NCBI GenBank assembly: GCA_949317995.1
Contig: OX439040.1
Location: 76,543,972 to 76,607,971 of the forward strand
DNA: 64,000 nucleotides
From: Acholoe squamosa
Taxonomy: Eukaryota; Annelida; Polychaeta; Phyllodocida; Polynoidae
Reading direction: 5' to 3'
In this document: in pieces, positions 21,913 through 34,942 of the stretch
How positions within the stretch are numbered: position 1 is the first letter of the stretch
Layout of the letters: every line of letters starts with the position of its first letter
Translations under genes and position numbers: made by a program
Notes under the pieces: model-generated
Seen by the model: only the letters and a program-made list of their open reading frames with translations
What the model was told of the DNA's origin: nothing
Databases searched by the model: none

Positions 21913-23373
21913 GGGGCTGTGTACAAATGACGTCATGCAGGAGGGGAGGAGGGGGGGTCCCACTGCCCATGACCAAGCATGACAAGGGGGGGAAGGGGGG
22001 TCATGGGCTGTATGACATCATGTCATCAAAAAATCACAAGTTTTAACAAGAAAAAAAGATTTGTAAAGGTAGGGAAGTCTAATGCATTCATCTGATATGA
22101 AATACCAATACAGGCATGCTTTCCTCAGACATCCCACTCAAAGAGTATCACTCCCATCAATGTCAGTGTTGGTTGACTAGGCCTACTCTATCCTACCTCT
22201 AACCTAGGCCCCGTAACACTTTGAAATACCCTTTTAGTTGGACACGTTTTACCATACATAGGACCCCATGTATAGGTTGATCCCTGCAGGTAGGAAGCTC
22301 CCTGACCATGAGAATTTGGTAGAAAGCTTCAAAATGACCCAAATTCTATTCTATATGATATATTTCACAATTCAAAAACCCATTGGTAACTTAAGGATTT
22401 CTCATTACTTATCAACGGGCCATTCTGTCCTGCAGACATTAATGTTCTGCAGGCTCGGACTGATTTTGGCAGTACTGGATTCCTCAAGAACACAAGGTCT
22501 TGAGATTACAGTCAGTCATTTGGTCCCACAGTCTGGTCATTTCTGCAGGCCCGGCAGCAATTTTCACAGCAATGGCCTTGGTCCCACATGTTTTATGGAC
22601 TGCGAGGGGTGCAGTAGATTTCCATGCAGAGGTGCAGAAAATTTTCTGACCCCTTCCCTTTGGACAGGTTGCAATTTCCCTGGTCACCCCCCTTGTTCTA
22701 CAATAATTCACAGGCTTTCCTGCTGAAAAGGCATAACATCTTTTTGACCCCTCCCCCACCTTGAGGTGTCAAAATCATTTCTCCCTTGGAAACAAACAAC
22801 CTTACTTTCCTTTGTCTGAATGAGACTCTAGGGGCTATGCCTTATATGCAGGTTCTTCAGTAAAAACTGACTGCTTTGTATGTCTGATTGCAATTGATGG
22901 TCTTCTGACAATTTGATCCTTTTCTTTTATCATGTATTAGACTATTGATCTAGACAGGATTTTTTTTCAGGATATTTTGTGACAGGAAATACTTGTGTAT
23001 GATCAATACCATAGGCATAGTACTCTGTGTATGAGGCACAGAAATTCAATCCACATATAGGGACTCATAAGCTGATGCTGACAGTGTTCGGCATGTTTTT
23101 CTGTTCATTAATTTTGTTGATCAGTGCTAGTTCATCTGTTTTATGTTGCATGTATCCTTGATTGCCAATTCACACCCATTATGTCCCTTTGAACCATTTC
23201 AATTTGTTTATCTAGGCTGTACACTATTCATGCACTTTGGGCAGGGGGGGGGGTATCTCTGCATGACGTCATGTTAAGGGGGGGTCAAGTGTTGTATGAC
23301 GAAACATGACAAGGGGGGGAGGGGGGGTCAAAAATGGTCAAAAAAAGCATGACGTCATTTGTACACAGCCCCC
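21913..23373. mobile_element. 1.46-kb TIR element with CRE-containing ends
   Basis: Ends GGGGCTGTGTACAAATGACG (left) and its inverse (right, one extra C). Each has a perfect TGACGTCA palindrome, with AT duplicated on both sides (21911-21912, 23374-23375). Subterminal G-rich blocks (GCATGACAAGGGGGGG) are repeated. Interior without credible coding. The AT duplication and G-start recall ISL2EU-type elements (tentative). Confidence 0.75.
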
Positions 23374-24076
23374 ATCTGAGTGATCAAAGCCATGGTTTGT
23401 CTGGCCCTGCCTATGGGATCAGGCAAACAAAAGAACACTTGCTATCCTTTAAAAAAGATTAGGGGAATGATGTCCCGGTAGCAGTTTTCCCCCTCACCTC
23501 TCCTCATAGATTCAGTCAACCATAGATGTGGTCACCGCTGTGATGGACAAGCAGTGTATAAATACCTGTCTAGCTCTATGGACAAGCAGCTTTTAAATAC
23601 CCGTCCAAAACTGGGAAAGATAGGACTTAATGTCTGTAAACTAATCAGGAAGTCCCATGAGGTGTAAGAACCTTAGGACATTAAACAAATCTATCAATCA
23701 ATCTATCTCTCCCAACACTACACTCAGATTGGACTCAGGTAGGCCGGATTCTGCTGCTTCACACTCTTGCCTGGTCACATGACACCATTTCTAGCAATCT
23801 CATTGGCCATAGCAAATCAACAGGTCAGTGTTGTTTGCTAAAGAGATGCAAAATTTATCCCAGATTATTACAGATTTAAATTTAAGCCAACTTTTTTTCC
23901 CACGCTAACTCAGTATTTTAAGTTTTTTTTTGAATATCGGTTTTCAAAACCCGACTGAGTTAAACCTTTTTAAAAGGGCAAGGAAATTAGAATCTTTCAT
24001 TAGAACATTGTCATTTTAAATTGAGATACCTATTTGGTGCTTTGATATACTGAGTACAGTCGGTAATGCATGGGGT

Positions 24077-24150
24077 GGGGAGTTAGCTCAGTGGAAGAGC
24101 GTTGGACTTGGGCCCTGGGTTCGAAACTCTACATGGCGCAGTGCTAGACT
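24077..24150 (+). mobile_element. tRNA-derived SINE head
   Basis: GGGGAGTTAGCTCAGTGGAA (box A) and GGTTCGAAACTC (box B) at tRNA spacing, no matched acceptor stem. A SINE-like body follows to about 24330. Confidence 0.55.
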
Positions 24151-24616
24151 GAATGACTCTCCATCCCGGTCATGGCAAAAAGAAAATGACTTAAAACAGG
24201 CCTGTCCATCTATCACTATGCCTATATAGTATTGAATGAGCCATTGCCTCAGTAAAGGTGTAGGTGTGTGCTTTTGACCTTCTCATAGATTCGGTCAGCA
24301 TCCCAGGACCTATCACCATACGAGTGGCACGAGTTGAGATAAAAATTCAGACTGACTTGGTAATGTGCATGTACTGATGAGAGGGTAACGGCAAATCTGA
24401 TATATAATGCAGGGTTGAAATAAATAGCCTTATAAAGATTGGGCGGAAAGATGGATCCAAACGTATTTTCAGTAATAAAGGTCATAGATGAACACCCACT
24501 GAAGACCTAAGGCTGTAGATTTAGGTATTGTCAATCTGAGGAGGTAAAGTCGTCAGTACTGACAAGTTTCTGATCCTCAGAGATTATCAGTGCATGGATA
24601 GATGTTGATATAGAAT

Positions 24617-24850
24617 TTTAAGGGCCTCTGATGCACTAATGCATCATGCCCATTGGTCGTCATGATGCATGAAAGCAGCCTTGGCGAGTAAGTCTTCAGG
24701 GCTACCTTCAAGCATCATGCCGACCCTACGGGGTTTATACACCCCTGGAAGCTCGGCATGATACCCCGATGAGCTGGCCAGGATTTCATTTGTGCATCAT
24801 GACAACCAATGGGCATGATGCACTCCTGCATCAGCGGGCTTTAAAGGGTT
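24617..24850. mobile_element. TTAA MITE family, copy with long arms
   Basis: Arms TTAAGGGCCTCTGATGCACT and GCATCATGCCCATTGGT opposite ACCAATGGGCATGATGC; right end AAAGGGTTA. Confidence 0.75.
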
Positions 24851-25456
24851 AGTACCCCTAGCTAAGATGGCAGATGGTATCTATATTGTGAGCCTAATGG
24901 AGATTCACCCTTTATGAATAAAGTCACAGACAGGCAGCTTTCAGAATTCTTAATGACTAATGGATTTGGAAACATTACCTTCAATATAAAAAAAATGCTG
25001 TTCAATTTTATGAGGATGCTGGTTGCTTGTTGTGGCCAAATAGCTAATGGAGCAATTTGCGGCAATTTCAACAGAACATGTATCAAATGCCCTAAAATAG
25101 TTGGGGCACATCATTTCAGCAAAGTTCAATCCATTTTTGCATCCGTATCCAATATCATCCAAAACCAACATGGTAGGCACCTGCCAGTCCAAGAGGCATA
25201 CTTATTCAATCAAGCTATATTATTTCCATCAAAATGAGGCCACTTTAACCAAATCTAACCACATCAGGGGGTATAATCTTTGGACTGCAAAAGAAATTTG
25301 ATCGGATTCCTAAACTTTGATGGCAAAATTTGTCAAAGTCTAAAGAGAATCTTTAGAAAATCTTTGACAAACAACCAGAAGTAAGACTTTTAATTGACAA
25401 AAAGAAGACTACCTGGGTAACACCAGATGATTCCAACTTTGCCACAAACAAAATCT

Positions 25457-25778
25457 TGAGGCGTCTGTGACAAAAAAAAAAAAAACCATATGAGGAATGG
25501 TACTCAAAAAGCTACACTGCAGGTCCAGAGTCTACCAATGCTTGTCAGAATTGATGAGCAGGCTGTGTTGGTTGATATGACATGTAAGAAAAGAAAATGT
25601 ATACTTAAATAAATTAGCAACATTGTAACATCTAGGGACAATTTGACCAATGGCTAAGATCTTGATACCAACTTCAACCACTTGTAAGTTCTTTATGTGG
25701 CATGTATTAGAGACATTATATCACTATTATTTAAAGAGTTATTCTGACCTAAGAGTTATTGTCACAGACGCCTCAAGG
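25457..25778. repeat. Inverted pair CTTGAGGCGTCTGTGAC
   Basis: 17-bp inverted copies at 25457-25473 and 25761-25777; AT-rich between, possible MITE. Confidence 0.55.
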
Positions 25779-26344
25779 AGTGAAATTCCACACACGAGTG
25801 ACCATAGTGAAAAATTTTCAATCAACATCCACCTAAACTGACATAGATAGTGTTGGCCTAACATATGCCTAATACCACAGGCAATTTTGGATTGGTTTTC
25901 AGTCTTTGAATTTGCAAAATGACCTAAACCATAAAAAAACAGGATTTTTAGTGATTTTCGGACTTTGGGACACCTTAACCGAAAGAAATTTTACCCGTTA
26001 GACACAAATTGATATTTTCCTGAGAGGCTAGAATGTCTTCTATAAGACATTCTAGCCTCTGGACATCGACTGTAATTTAGGCGCTTTGGCCTATATTTGT
26101 TTTTTCTTACAAATCTGACTATTATTCAGGTTTTTACAGCCTAAATCAAAAGCGGTTGCCTTTATTTAAAATTTGAGTTAATTCATTAAAATAGTGAGTT
26201 AATTCTCATTTTTCATTATTCATTTCTTGACAATAATAAACTTGAGGGATTTGGTTTTGCCAAAGTCAATCCGGGCCTGTGGAATGATGAAATCTGCAGT
26301 GCCGAATGGCCTGCCAGGGGACAATGAGCCATGGACTGTAAGTA

Positions 26345-26410
26345 GTGTATAGGGGTAAACTCAGCGCATAGGAACAGCTACTCCTATGCGCTGAGTTTAC
26401 CCCTATATAC
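26345..26410. repeat. Near-perfect hairpin
   Basis: TATAGGGGTAAACTCAGCGC pairs with GCGCTGAGTTTACCCCTATA. A second short hairpin (AGAGGCTAGAATGTC) is at 26021-26058. Confidence 0.85.
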
Positions 26411-26468
26411 TACTACTGTAGGCCCGTACTGTGACAGTAAACCCCTGTGTATGAGCCACATCTGGGTC

Positions 26469-26735
26469 TAAGGGAGTGGTCAATATTTATCAAGGGGGGG
26501 GGGGGCTGTGATGGGTTTGAGGAAGGGGGAGCATACAATATTCAGACCCCTCCTGAGGGGAAGGGTGTAAAGAATTTTGACCCCTCTTGAGAGGGTGGCG
26601 TAAAATATTACCCTACTAAAGGTCAAGGAGGGGCGCAAAACATTTTGACTGCCATCGAGGAGGGGGGGGCATAAAAAATTTCTGCACGAAAGCCCACCAC
26701 ACACAACCCTGTTGATAAATAATGACCATTCCCTA
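26469..26735. mobile_element. MITE, TAAGGGAGTGGTCA ends with G-rich arms
   Basis: Inverted ends; interior rows of GGGGGG and CCCCTC units. Related pieces at about 27590-27832 and 29707-29914. Confidence 0.7.
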
Positions 26736-27220
26736 AGCTGCAAGAGGAGTGCATGGCTTTAACATATTAAACATGGGGTTGAAAAGGTCCCTATACCTTA
26801 TACAGTATATATTTTATACATAAGACCCTTCATAATCCACACGCAGAGATCATGGGGAGCCTATAAGATGCAGTAGTGCTGTAAGGTGGGGAATATAACT
26901 CTGAGCCTAAGATTAATCTATTTTTTTTACACTTTTGTGAAAAGTAAAATGTTCTTATTAAAAAGGAAGTCTATTAGCTTTTTAATAGCATTTCAAAATG
27001 TGTCAGGGTGGTTTAAAGGAAAGGACTTACAGTTAATTTGTCAGTAATATCAAACAACGTGTTATGTCTGTAGCTCGAGTCAATATGCTTACTAAAATAA
27101 TAGCAGAAAGATATGAGTTACTAATTTTCTATAATAGATTGACTAATGTTATATACTATATATTAGAGACATTTTCTTTCTCTGGATTAAAATAGAACTC
27201 AAGTCAGGGCCTGTTTTGTA

Positions 27221-29421
27221 GCAGGATACAACTTGTTACATCGGACTATGCCCTAGGGGCATACTGATTGCCGCGTGGGAGTGACGCGAAAATTACGCAG
27301 ACAGCAGCAGCTGAGGCGTGCGCTTTCCCACACTTCCCATGGCAAGTCTGGGAAAATGCCCCCAGGGCATCCATGGTAGGGTAGGAGGGGGTAAGAGGCC
27401 CTTTGGGGTAAAAGGCCCTTTAGCCCTCACAACCAAGGTACTAGTTGTATGCAGCCATTTAGCACTTGGAAGTAAGGATAACTTCAAGGAGATCTCTTTT
27501 GTAGGTTTTCATTATGATTGGATGAGAAAAAGTTAACTTATCAGACATTCAAAATTTTATAACTGTTAAGATCATCATGCTCAATTTGAGATAATTAGAA
27601 AAAAATTTAGACCCCTCTTGAGGGGGGGCTAAAAAAATTCACCCTCTTTTTAGCAAAAAAGCCTGCGCGCTACTATAGATCAAAGAGGGGCGCAAAAACT
27701 CTCCGCACCTCCGGCGCGGGGGGGCACAAAAAATTTTGACTGCCGTCGAGGGGGGGGCGTAAAAATTTTTCGTGCGTCTGCGCGAAAACCCACCACCCCC
27801 CCCTGTTGATAAATAATGACCACTCCCTTAGATAAAGGGGTGAAGGGTAGGGTTTTTTACCTTACACTTTGTTCCAACCTACATGGGCTTTTGAGATGAA
27901 CCTTCTCTTATCATCAGATCCATGGGCCTTTTGCCCCATCCCTTTGGGCCTTTGGGCCTTTCAACCTACGGGGCAAAATGCCCCACTTTTTGTCAAACAT
28001 TCTATTGCAATATTCCATAATGCTAGGCTGACAACCTATTTCACAAGTATGATACATTGTTCCATCTCTTGATTGGTGTGAAAAATATGCATTAATTAGG
28101 GATTATTCTCTTAGAACTAGCTCAGTTACGTGCTATTAGGGTATTTTAGCTTATCTTACCCTATCGACCCTTGGACTTCGATATTATTATCGAAAATGCT
28201 ACTTTAGGTGATTTAGGATGTCCAAATCTCAGCAGTAGTACAAGAATATTAACTTTAGCTTCTTTTTTAATGACCAGAATCTAAATGGAGCTTTTATTCC
28301 AATTATGATCCTCTTTATTGTGCATGTGGGCCTTTTATCCCAAAGGTTGTGGGCCTTTTACCCCAGCTGTGGGCCTTTTACCCCAGCATCCACCTTTTTT
28401 ATACATGATTTACTGTAACAATCTATGGGGCATAGCTGACAAGCTTTTGTGAATGAAGATAATATCATTCCATCCTTTGATTAATGAAAAAAGTATTCTG
28501 GAAGAAGCCATGAATTTCTTATAAATGACACATTTGAAAATTAAGGGTGTCTTACCCCACCCTACCCTAAGGATGGTGCTCCCAGGACATGTAGGCCTAT
28601 ATAGGGTATTGGACTATGCCCCGGGGGCATCGTTTAGTACATGGATGCCCCGAGGGCATCATCAATTTTTTTTATGCATGTACGATTATCTAAGCTTACT
28701 ATGAATGCCCTGGGGGCATTGTCCCCCATTGTTCTCTGTACCATGCCCCTGGGGCATCCATAATATGGATGATGGGTGATGATGCCCCCAGGGAATGCAC
28801 TGATAGTCATATGAGTCGAAGGTTGGAGAGTGCCCCAGCATAGTAGGCTCCTAATTCCCCCCTGATTAGCTTAAAGTCCAATATTCCCTGAGGGCATGCA
28901 TGGATGTCCCAAGGGCATACCCTTGTTTAATACCGCTTCATTTATCATCAACTTTATGCCCTGAGGAGTAACATTTGTAGACTGTAGAAGGAACCCGGTT
29001 CCGGGTTATATGCCCTGGGGGGTATGCATACTTAGGGCCTTCTTGTAGCTAGCCTACAACTTGTGGAATTGTACTACATGCCTGGAGGGCATGCTTTGGT
29101 CAATCATGCTTTAAAGAAGCAAGAAATATGCCCTGAGGGTATGTTGCCCTGAGGGCATGTGCATGTTTTTCTGGTCAATGCCAGAACGTCTAGATCTAGA
29201 TGTCAGGAATGGTCCTGTGTATGCCTATGCCCTGAGGGCCGATACATGATGCCCTGAGGGCATAGACTAGCATGGGTAAATTGCTGATTTCTGGAAGGCC
29301 AGCAATATGCCCTCAGGGCATGCATAATTCTGCGCGGCAGTCCCGAAAATATACGCGTCACCACAGGGGGCGGCACTGAATGCCCCCAGGGCATAGACCG
29401 ATGTAACAAGTTGTATCCTGC
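27221..29421. mobile_element. Palindrome-array DNA transposon 2 (9-bp TSD)
   Basis: A 2201-bp element. Its target-site duplication TGTTTTGTA lies at 27212-27220 and 29422-29430. The TIRs begin GCAGGATACAACTTGTTACA and include a TGCCGCGT-like block, as in element 1. Palindromes of the form ATGCCC-NNN-GGGCAT lie in both TIRs and through 28.6-29.4 kb (about 17 recognisable copies). The centre carries other repeats (GGGCCTTTTACCCCAG around 28.3 kb) and a piece of a G-rich MITE (27.6-27.8 kb). No coding capacity is seen. Confidence 0.85.
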
Positions 29422-29706
29422 TGTTTTGTACATGACCCTAGTTCACCTCTTTCTCAATAGGTAGAGACAAATCTCTATTCAACTCCTCTCATTGACACCA
29501 GGTGGCAGCCTGGTGTGGCTGCCTGTGACCTACTGACATGGATAAGGACTGGAGGGGTGTCATTCTACCCTCCTCATACTGGAGTGGTATGTATGGTTAG
29601 TGACTGAGCAGCATATACACCATTTTGTATCAAATAACTAAATGGTAAGGTGGTCAGCTACTCAGCGGTACGTACTATGATCAGTTGTATCAGAAAGTTT
29701 AGATAA

Positions 29707-29914
29707 GAGAGTGATCATTTTTTTTTATCAACAGGGGATGGGGCTGGGGGAGGGGGGGGTCAGAAATCTTTTGACCCATTGACCATTCATCCGTTCTCAG
29801 AGAAAAAGCCCACCTGTTACTGTAGGTGAAAAGGGGACACCCTATTTTTGTCACCTGGTGGTGGGGGGGGGGGATAAAAAAATGCCCTGCATTTAAAAAA
29901 ATGATTACTCCCTA
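29707..29914. mobile_element. Diverged copy of the TAAGGGAGTGGTCA MITE
   Basis: GAGTGATCATTTTTTTTTAT opposite AAAAAAATGATTACTCCC, G-rich interior. Confidence 0.65.
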
Positions 29915-29915
29915 A

Positions 29916-31239
29916 CTTAAATGCCATAGATAAGATAGTGAACTTGGCCTCAGGACCCTTCCCTCTATACAGCACCTGGTCCTTGATTGGATGTAGGTAT
30001 TGCACCACTCTATGGTGTCAGGTACATATACACCATTCCCACCATTGCTTAACATGGTGAGCCACAGTCTAGGGGGACTAAACCGATCCATGGTCCTTGT
30101 TGGCCATACCTATGAACCTTGTCTACACCTCGTGTCCGCGCAATCTCAGCATAGCAGTCCTGTCGGGGGATTCTGTGTTGATGTATAGTGTTGGTTGACC
30201 AAGGCCCCGAAGACAGAATTGACACTCACTGTAACTTTTACATAAATATTTTCCTCCACAGTTTCAAGCTTTATTCTCCTTGTATTTAGATGCACCCCTA
30301 ACACCAGCAAATCCTCTAGCGTGCTTTTGACACATTGATTGGACCAATTTCAACCATTTATTTGATGTAAAATTTCCATGCAAACTTCTGTTGACCCTAT
30401 AACGTAGACAAGGGATCCATCTATGCAAAAATGGATAAGGCATGACCAATCCCACTAAGCAGAAAAAACGGTTTTTAATGTTGAAAAACTTTTTTATTTG
30501 GTTCCTAATTATAAGTTTGCCAAACATTTTTTTCAACGCAACAAAAAAAAAAAACATGCGTCAAAACGTACTGAATAAAACGTTTTTTTTTTAATGTTCT
30601 TATAAAAATGCTTTAATTTAGGTTAAAAACGTTTTTCTTTTGTATAAACAATGCAGAATCTATGGGGACCGCATTTGCACTTCTGCTCCCAACTGGACAC
30701 TACCACTGAATGCTTTATGACAAGGAACTCATCTGTTGTTATACCATGGCAACACTCTGGTTCTGACCAATCAGAAGACAAAGCCTCGATCTGATTTGGG
30801 GATTCCCACTTCCTGTCAACAATCTCACAGCATAATTTTAGCATATTGTCAAGTTGTCTCCAAAATGTTTTTTTTTTTTTGATTTTGGTGGGATTACCCT
30901 CTTGAGTAGCAGATCCATTGTAGATAGTGAGGGCCAGTACCAGATCCAAGACTAGTGAGTGGGTCACTGGATACATGATAAAGTGGTTTCAAGCTAAACG
31001 TTTCATCAGATGTGAATTTCAGCATTTGTGAGTTTGTGTGTAGGCACCTTATCCAATGCTTCTTTACATAAATCTTAGAGGAAAACAGTTCAGAATTAGT
31101 TAGGTAAATCTTTACTGGAAATGGGATTAATTTTCAGAGAGAAGCCTGATTAAAAGGTGAGAAAAGTAATTTTCATGTCTTGTAGGTGTGTTGAGTGAAG
31201 TACCAACAGGGAATAGGGGTTCCTCTCAAAACAGAAAGT
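29916..31239. other. Intergenic stretch without recognised features
   Basis: Two minus-strand frames (30264-30557, 30623-30976) have low-complexity Lys/Phe runs and no family pattern. Confidence 0.4.
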
Positions 31240-31580
31240 AACCTTTGAATGCTTTTCAGGGGCATTTATCTTATTGGCCTCCCAAGGCCTGTGGTGCCCA
31301 GTATGTTGGCCAGTCCATGAACCGTGTCCTAGATAGTTTCCAAGGACATAAAGGAGACATTGAAAATCAAGTGGACACCAGTGTGTCCCGCCACTTCAAC
31401 TCATGTCCCCAGCCTCCACTTAGACCCTCCCTCTAGTCGGGCTTCACAATCACCATTCTGAGCTTCATCAAGAATTCCCCAAACAGCCCTGAAGCTACAT
31501 TAGAGAGGGACCTGGAGGAAAGGCGGTGGATGCAAAGACTCTCTAGCATCACACCAAAAGCCTTAAATCTACTAGATTAA
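31240..31580 (+). pseudogene. Penelope-like element fragment: GIY-YIG endonuclease end
   Basis: Translation gives CGAQYVGQSMNRVLDSF, HKGDIENQVDTSVSRHFN, then in another frame TITILSFIKNSPNSPEATLE and RRWMQRLSSITPKALNLLD with a stop. That is the order of a Penelope GIY-YIG domain C-terminus (QYVGQT, VSRHF, EA-x-L, W-x-x-x-L, P-x-x-LN-x-D). One frameshift near 31436. Only this tail survives. Confidence 0.7.
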
Positions 31581-32701
31581 TCTAAGCCAGTCAATGTCCA
31601 TAGATAGCCCGTTCAAACCAAAACCAATGCAGAAACTAATGTATTTTGACAATCGTGACGTCATCAGACGCATGAGATATAGACAACGGTTCACGAGTTG
31701 TGGGTCTGACTGAGAGTCAGGCCCACTAAGAGTGAACCTTTGTATTTTTTCATTGTGTTATTGAAATTCGAAGAATCTTTGCAAATGTATATTTAATTAC
31801 CCCGAAAAAAGTTATATTTACACAGTTAAATGAGCATTTTGGATGCTAATAAAGGCCAGGATAAGGGACAGGGTTTTTCAACAGGGGGTGTGGAATACAG
31901 AGCTCTAAGGTTGAACATATGTGACTGCCGTATTTCACTGTTTCCAACGTAACATGAAAACCGGGTGCTCTCATTAGTGGCAGATATTTCAATAGTCATT
32001 GATATCACCGGAGATTTAGGATATGATATAAGAATTAAGCTAGGGAAAACCCTATATCAGGCTGCAATATTGTTTAGTACATAACAAGGGGTGAATTGAC
32101 TGATAATCCAAACTTGTAATTAGCTTAAACTAGAGCAATCCACTCATTACTGTTCATGTAACGTAAACTCCAGTATCGGGGCAAAACACCAGTTTCTTAA
32201 AAACATTGATATCACAGTTTTAACTCTGATATCAGTATTTCTATCTGATGTTATCATGGGAGTCAAAGGGTGGATGAAACCCTGGTTGTCATTGCTTTTC
32301 AGTACTATGGATTGGTCATTGTTTTACCTTACATTGATAATGGTTATTGGAGCTGGTAAACCTATCATATATCATCACCTCAGTGCAACGGAATTGTAAC
32401 GGCATTAAGTTTTGCTGGAGAGGCAAAAGAAGTGGTACAATTACTATAGCACACAGTTGACACAACCTTCTTGCATTAGTGGTTATTAGTAAATATGGGC
32501 CTTTTTCAATTTAGTTGAAATATTTAATGTCTGATGTATGGTCTATGGGTGATTATCAGTGAGAAATGCACCCATAACAGAAAGTCACCAAAATTGCTCA
32601 CCCTTATAGAGGTGCATATTTCACTAAGCATGCCAAAACCTTGGTTATTAGCAGAAAGACTATCAAAATACATCAACATGAAAATAGGGTGGTCTTTTCT
32701 T

Positions 32702-32826
32702 TTAAGCGCTGGTTCCGATCCTGCCGGTCAGGCAAATTCTTACCAATCCGACCAATTCTTTTAACACTTTTGAAATATCATATATTGTTAGATTAGCAAA
32801 AGCCAGTGGGAACCAGCACCTTTTAG
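32702..32826. mobile_element. Second copy of the GCACTGGTTCC MITE
   Basis: Ends TTAAGCGCTGGTTCC and GGGAACCAGCACC, with AATCCGACCAATT inside. Confidence 0.65.
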
Positions 32827-33121
32827 GCTTAACTTTATCAATACAGTTGGTGCTCAAGGGTTTATGTGCTATGACTGCCGCTACTTCTCAGCTAATTCCA
32901 CAGATGCCAGCTGTAACAATGTTTCAAAGTTGAAGCAGGTAACCACCAAGAACTGCACTCTATCTTTTTGTGAATAGGAATACCATTTATATCCAATGCA
33001 TCTCTCAGAGATCTGAATATGAATTTCTCCCTTCTGAGGTTGTCTTAGAGAGTGAATTGATTTGTAAATGCATGGCCATGGTGGGGGAATAGTTACACAC
33101 TCTGTCTGACTTCAACTGTCA

Positions 33122-33310
33122 AACATGATTAACCCGTTCTGGGCAGTATTGAACTGCTGATGATCCAGAACTTTGAAAATGAGATAACGCATCATGCCAA
33201 CTCTATGGGGTTGATACACAGATGAGTGGTTGGCATGACGCTCCAAGGCAATGCTGGCGAGTAGACATGTATGTACTGCATGGGTGCATCATGAATACAG
33301 AGCCCTCTAA
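33122..33310. mobile_element. Degenerate TTAA MITE family copy
   Basis: Shares GCATCATGCCAACTCTATGG-type words and CTGCATGGGTGCATCATG; ends eroded. Confidence 0.5.
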
Positions 33311-33315
33311 TTAGA

Positions 33316-33416
33316 GAATAGACAACAATCTTCTTCACATTGAGACTGTCTGTTGCATTTGTGCATTATAGGACAATAGACAGTCAAGATGTGAAGAAGG
33401 AGTTGTCTATTGTCTT
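33316..33416. repeat. Hairpin repeat
   Basis: ATAGACAACAATCTTCTTCA pairs with TGAAGAAGGAGTTGTCTAT. Confidence 0.8.
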
Positions 33417-34204
33417 TATAAAACGTTTTACATTTCATTCCAATCAATCAAGTACCCAATCAATGTATATCTAGAGGAATTAAGGGTATCTGACTGGTTT
33501 ACAGCTATGGTGACCTTGCTCAGCCGTGCACTGTACTCATATAATGCACTCAAGGTCACTTCTGTCATGCAGCAGAGCACTGCCAGCCATTTTATAATGC
33601 TCTTTAAAGGGTTAGGCATAACCGTAACAGGAAGAGTTCTGCTCTGATCAAAAGGATTTGTCAGTTAATTGGCCATGATTCTTTAATTTCATGGTCAGGT
33701 CTTGTGATTATATAAAGCAGGATAGTGAGAGTTAATAGAAACTAAAGTATTAGTCATTCTTTCTAGATCAGACGGTATAGTGTACTTTATTGGATGTAAA
33801 TACACATGAAGAGCTATACCTAGCCAAAGAGACTCTTCCAGGCAATATCTACCTATATATAGAACAGGACAGACCAGTGGAGGTATACAGAGGTGCAAAT
33901 ACTGTCAGCTGCAAAAGTAGCAAATTCTCCTTACGCTGACAGTTATATAGTATACAAGCAATTCAACAGAGTTACGTAACCAATACACCAGGCGGCACAA
34001 CCAACAGAAATCGTACATTTTTGCTTTTACATTTCCACAGGAATTTTCATTGATATGACTGTAAATATCTCAATATTGATCATATTCGGTAATCAAGCAC
34101 ATCAATGGATTCTTATTGATGATCCCTATCAATTGGAAATAAAATGTGTTTTATGGTAAATGTAGGTATACATACATTCAGTATTACTGCAATGGTAAAG
34201 AATG

Positions 34205-34429
34205 CACTGTAAAAAGAATTTGTTGAAATAACGAAGGATTCCTTGTCCCAGAGATTCGCAGTTATTTTCACAGAGATGTCTTTATTTTCACAGAGCTTCC
34301 TTTGTACCACCATGCTGCCACCTGGGGGTTCTTGTAAAAACTACACTGCCCCCTGCTATATAATAAAAGTGGTTCACTGTTCAGATTTACAAGGATCCCT
34401 GGTAGATTCAACGGTTATTTTTTACAGTG
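34205..34429. mobile_element. MITE of the CACTGTAAAAA family (copy 2)
   Basis: Inverted ends CACTGTAAAAAG and ATTTTTTACAGTG; internal TTATTTTCACAGAG and CTTGTAAAAACTACACTG. Confidence 0.8.
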
Positions 34430-34531
34430 TGGGCAAATAGCCGCTCGTGAAACCTGTATATTGGGGTTGATGCATGATCAAATAATGTGTACTAGCCTGG
34501 TAGGAGAAGTGTATATAACTAACAATGTTAA

Positions 34532-34681
34532 CCCTTTAAGGCTGCTGCTACAGGAGTGCATCATGCCCGTTGGTCATGATGCACCAATGAAGTGCTGGTG
34601 AGGCTGCTTGCCAGTACTTCATTGGAGCATCATGCCGAACCTATGGGGTTGATACATATATTCCCAGAGGCCCTTAAAGGG
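34532..34681. mobile_element. TTAA-flanked MITE (piggyBac-like)
   Basis: 150 bp, flanked by TTAA (34528-34531 and 34682-34685), inverted ends CCCTTTAAGG. Contains GCATCATGCC words shared with five other sites here. Confidence 0.8.
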
Positions 34682-34844
34682 TTAACAATTCTTTGGACAT
34701 GCTTCACAGGAATTAACATTCAGAGGTATACTGCCAGTAAATAGCTAGGCTACTTTAAATAATGGTTTAGATTTATCCACATGGAGCCACATAGATTATA
34801 AATATAGCCATATAGGATTCTGGATTAAGTTTAATACAGTGGTG

Positions 34845-34848
<4 letters not shown>

Positions 34849-34924
<76 letters not shown>

Positions 34925-34942
34925 ACACACACACACACACAT
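34849..34942. repeat. (CA)n microsatellite
   Basis: About 45 CA units with one CTCA break. Confidence 0.98.

Larger units (their letters stand above)
23376..26468. other. Intergenic stretch with SINE and MITE relics
   Basis: Contains the SINE head, the 24617-24850 MITE and the 25457-25778 inverted pair; nothing coding could be supported. Confidence 0.4.

Noticed and set aside
24950-25192. Minus-strand ORF with a protein-like composition (MDWQVPTMLVLDDIGYG)
   Set aside because: No matching splice sites, no family recognised, and neighbouring frames are closed; left unannotated.
30623-30976. 117-residue minus-strand ORF
   Set aside because: Contains a homopolymer Lys run and no recognisable motif; chance ORF is likely.
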